DNA of 15,561 bases from Gammaproteobacteria bacterium. Its GTDB lineage: Bacteria; Pseudomonadota; Gammaproteobacteria; BMS3Bbin11. The notes under the pieces were generated by a model. The model did not search any database, was not told the origin of the DNA, and was given only the letters and a program-made list of their open reading frames with translations. Positions 13,853 to 15,561 of this stretch are shown here, one piece after another; position 1 is the stretch's first letter, and each line of letters begins with the position of its first letter. The position numbers and the translations under genes were made by a program. The stretch lies in the NCBI GenBank assembly GCA_030617565.1, contig JAUWVE010000014.1:1-15561 (forward strand), written 5' to 3'.

Positions 13853-15037
13853 ATGAAAAAATCTCTTACTAAAATCATTTTACTTGCTTTGATAGTTGCA
13901 CTTGCGAGCGGTTGCAGCTGGTCAAAAAAGGACAAAGAACCGAAGCAGAAAGCACTGACGGATTATCGTGAAAGCAGAGAACGTTCAGCACTGGAAATAC
14001 CCCCGGATCTTAGTTCCGATGCCTCAGGTAGTAGTCTAAGTGTCCCTGCCTATAAGCAAAAACCTGCCGTGGCTGCCAGTGCACAGAAAGCATCACCTGC
14101 AGTGGAAAAAGAGAGTGCCCTGGAAGTTAGTGAGACGGCAGAGCCAGTTGCTAAATCCGTATCCTCGGAAGAGGATAATGCTGTAGAGATGTACATCGAA
14201 CGCGCTGGTTCCCAACGCTGGCTGGTGGTGCACCAGTCTTATTCTGAGACATGGTCGGATGTACGGGATTATATTCTGTCCTCTGGCCTGGCACTGGAGC
14301 GGGAGGATAAGGATGCCGGGATACTTGAAACGACCTGGGCTGACAACTATGCAACCGGTGTCTTGCGTGGAACGCAAAAATTGTTTAACAAATATTTAGG
14401 ATCCATTTATACTTCCGCGAGTCGAGACAAGTTTCGTATCAGAATTGAACCTGGCCGCATTTCGGATACCTCTGAGGTATATCTGACACACAAAGGCATG
14501 ATAGAGACAGTTGTGAGTGATACAGGCGTTGATACTGTTAAGACTGCCTGGCAGGCTAGCCCCCCTGATCCTAACATTGAAGCTGAAATGCTTTCGTTGT
14601 TAATGATCGAAATGGGTGCCAGCGAAGCAGCTGCGGTAACAAGCCTGGCGGAGGCAGATAAGGCTGCTGACCGGGCCAGTATCGTTAAGGCTGAAAATGG
14701 TCAGCCCCGATTGATCGTCAATAATGCCATCGATATAGCCTGGCGCAGGGTCGGTCAGACATTGGACAGAGTGGGTTTCAGTGTAGAAGACAGGGACAAG
14801 AGTAAATGGATGTATTTCGTTGATTATGCTAATCCTGATCTGCAGGATAAGAAGCCCGGATTCTTCAGTAAAATGTTCAAGAAAAACAAGAATGTTACCG
14901 AAGACAGTATCTATCAGATTTTGCTAACGGCGGACGGCGAGCAAACAAAGCTTGATGTGCTTGCGAAAGACGGCACGGAAGCACCGGAAAAAGTATCTAC
15001 TCAGATCGTTAAATTACTTTATGAGCAATTAAGATAA
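13853..15037 (+). CDS. bamC: Outer membrane protein assembly lipoprotein BamC
   Basis: A 394-residue precursor with a lipoprotein signal: KK at the N-terminus, hydrophobic LLALIVAL, and lipobox ASGC with Cys21; Ser at +2 favours the outer membrane. After the Cys comes a long unstructured part with RSALEIPPDLS (44-54) typical of BamC. Two helix-grip-like domains follow, about 120-260 (RWLVVHQSYSETWSDVRDYILSSGL, ETTWADNY) and 285-394 (PRLIVNNAIDIAWRRVGQTLDRVGFSVEDRDKS). It joins BamA, B, D and E in folding outer-membrane beta-barrels. It is somewhat longer than the E. coli protein (344), mostly in the linker rich in Ala, Ser and Glu. The preceding dapA gives the enterobacterial gene order. It ends in a strong terminator. 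Confidence 0.93.
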   Translation: MKKSLTKIILLALIVALASGCSWSKKDKEPKQKALTDYRESRERSALEIPPDLSSDASGSSLSVPAYKQKPAVAASAQKASPAVEKESALEVSETAEPVAKSVSSEEDNAVEMYIERAGSQRWLVVHQSYSETWSDVRDYILSSGLALEREDKDAGILETTWADNYATGVLRGTQKLFNKYLGSIYTSASRDKFRIRIEPGRISDTSEVYLTHKGMIETVVSDTGVDTVKTAWQASPPDPNIEAEMLSLLMIEMGASEAAAVTSLAEADKAADRASIVKAENGQPRLIVNNAIDIAWRRVGQTLDRVGFSVEDRDKSKWMYFVDYANPDLQDKKPGFFSKMFKKNKNVTEDSIYQILLTADGEQTKLDVLAKDGTEAPEKVSTQIVKLLYEQLR

Positions 15038-15065
15038 GGCCTGTGCTATATTGCCTGCAGTATCT

Positions 15066-15098
15066 AAACCCGTCTTTTGTCTTCAGGCGGGTTTTTTT
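15066..15098 (+). terminator. Rho-independent terminator after bamC
   Basis: AAACCCGTC (15066-15074) pairs with GGCGGGTTT (15086-15094) with one G-T wobble and an 11-base loop. An unbroken T-run extends to 15098. It closes the dapA-bamC unit, and the MITE target site begins 3 bp later. Confidence 0.88.
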
Positions 15099-15104
15099 AT
15101 TTAA

Positions 15105-15313
15105 GGAACCTCTAATCAATTATGAACTTGTATCTTACGCCTAAAATATCCAGCTTTCTCGTTGGAAACCTTCGCAATAGCCAGCTATTACGAAGTACAT
15201 GGATGTGCAAGTGCCGCGATGACAGGACGTCATTGAGCGGCCGTGCGATTTCCGCCTCAAATCTGAACATTTTAGAACGCAAACTACTTCGCTCAGAATT
15301 AATCAGAGGTCCC
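15105..15313 (-). mobile_element. MITE copy 2 (209 bp), inverted relative to copy 1
   Basis: It begins GGAACCTCTAATCAAT and ends ATTAATCAGAGGTCCC, flanked on both sides by TTAA (15101-15104 and 15314-15317). It aligns with the reverse complement of copy 1 with about 14 differences, including one 1-base deletion. All differences fall outside an 81-bp block (15166-15246) that is identical and contains both hairpins (15170-15195 and 15213-15241). It lies between the bamC terminator and purL, ending 45 bp before the purL start, so it may supply or carry the purL leader. Confidence 0.88.
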
Positions 15314-15358
15314 TTAATCATAGGTTACCCTACATTGACCAGGATTGAGTTCTGAAAA

Positions 15359-15561
15359 ATGAGTTTTTTGTCATTACAAGGTGCACCTGCCATCTCTGAT
15401 TTTCGACTCAACAAGCTGCAGAGTCTGCTGTCGGAAAAAATTACTGATCTGGACGCGCTGTCGGCGAGTTACTATCATTTTGTTAGTATATCCAGCGACC
15501 TGGATGAAGCCGAACTCGACCACCTGTCCGTTATTCTTGACTATGGCCCGGCGCGCCATGA
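15359..15561 (+). CDS. purL: Phosphoribosylformylglycinamidine synthase, N-terminal fragment
   Basis: The frame is open from ATG 15359 to the window end (67 codons). GAPAISDFRLNKL, then ASYYHFVSISSDLDEAELDHLSVILDYGPA, matches the start of the large single-chain proteobacterial PurL (for example the E. coli pattern SPALSAFRINKL, YAEYVHF, LLKYGP). The full enzyme, about 1290 residues, converts FGAR, glutamine and ATP to FGAM in purine synthesis. Only the PurS-like N-terminal domain is visible here. The Shine-Dalgarno is weak. Its upstream region is largely the MITE, so its promoter is either in the element or in the 45 bp between them. Confidence 0.92.
   Translation, partial: MSFLSLQGAPAISDFRLNKLQSLLSEKITDLDALSASYYHFVSISSDLDEAELDHLSVILDYGPARH

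Noticed and set aside
15112..15321. Matching open frames inside both MITE copies (about 65-77 codons, one running 8819-8586 on minus, the other 15122-15355 on plus), giving similar proteins
   Set aside because: They are in the same element orientation, but where the DNA differs the residues mostly differ too (about 10 changes in about 65 residues from about 14 base differences). They lack convincing ribosome-binding sites and run past the element ends. This looks like non-coding DNA that happens to be open, not a conserved protein.

Overview
The window looks like a chromosomal piece of a gammaproteobacterium. The best clues are the dapA-bamC linkage (BamC is a beta/gammaproteobacterial outer-membrane assembly lipoprotein), a purL start of the large proteobacterial type, and a two-component pair resembling the proteobacterial 'dedicated sortase' regulators. 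By eye the base composition is moderate (GC in the mid 40s). The hybrid kinase gene at 4635-7118 looks more AT-rich than its neighbours. I cannot name a genus.

Left part (1-4188): an ergothioneine block. egtD (histidine trimethylation) runs leftward, followed 53 bp later by the start of a UMF1-type MFS transporter that leaves the window. Divergently, egtC, egtB and a hypoxanthine/uracil-type DNA glycosylase form a tight operon (6-bp gap, then an ATGA overlap). The intergenic region holds a good egtD promoter overlapped by a perfect 14-bp dyad. egtA and egtE are not in the window.

Middle (4189-9321): a 446-bp non-coding stretch with a strong dyad, then an RpfC-like membrane hybrid histidine kinase with a degenerate first receiver. 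Next come an orphan ABC ATPase with an H-loop His-to-Gln change and a small membrane protein. A symmetric 31-bp divergent promoter/operator-like inverted repeat follows, then a 210-bp MITE sitting in the apparent leader of a solitary Xre/MbcA/ParS-type antitoxin. An inverted-repeat terminator separates this antitoxin from the next, convergent operon.

Right part (9331-15561): a leftward response regulator-histidine kinase operon of the dedicated-sortase type but with no sortase in view. A small uncharacterised gene diverges from it. Then come dapA, bamC with a clear terminator, a second inverted copy of the same MITE (about 93% identical), and the start of purL.

The two MITE copies have matching terminal inverted repeats and YTAA target duplications. 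They share an 81-bp identical core containing two hairpins. They are the clearest mobile DNA here and possibly the most interesting non-coding structure.
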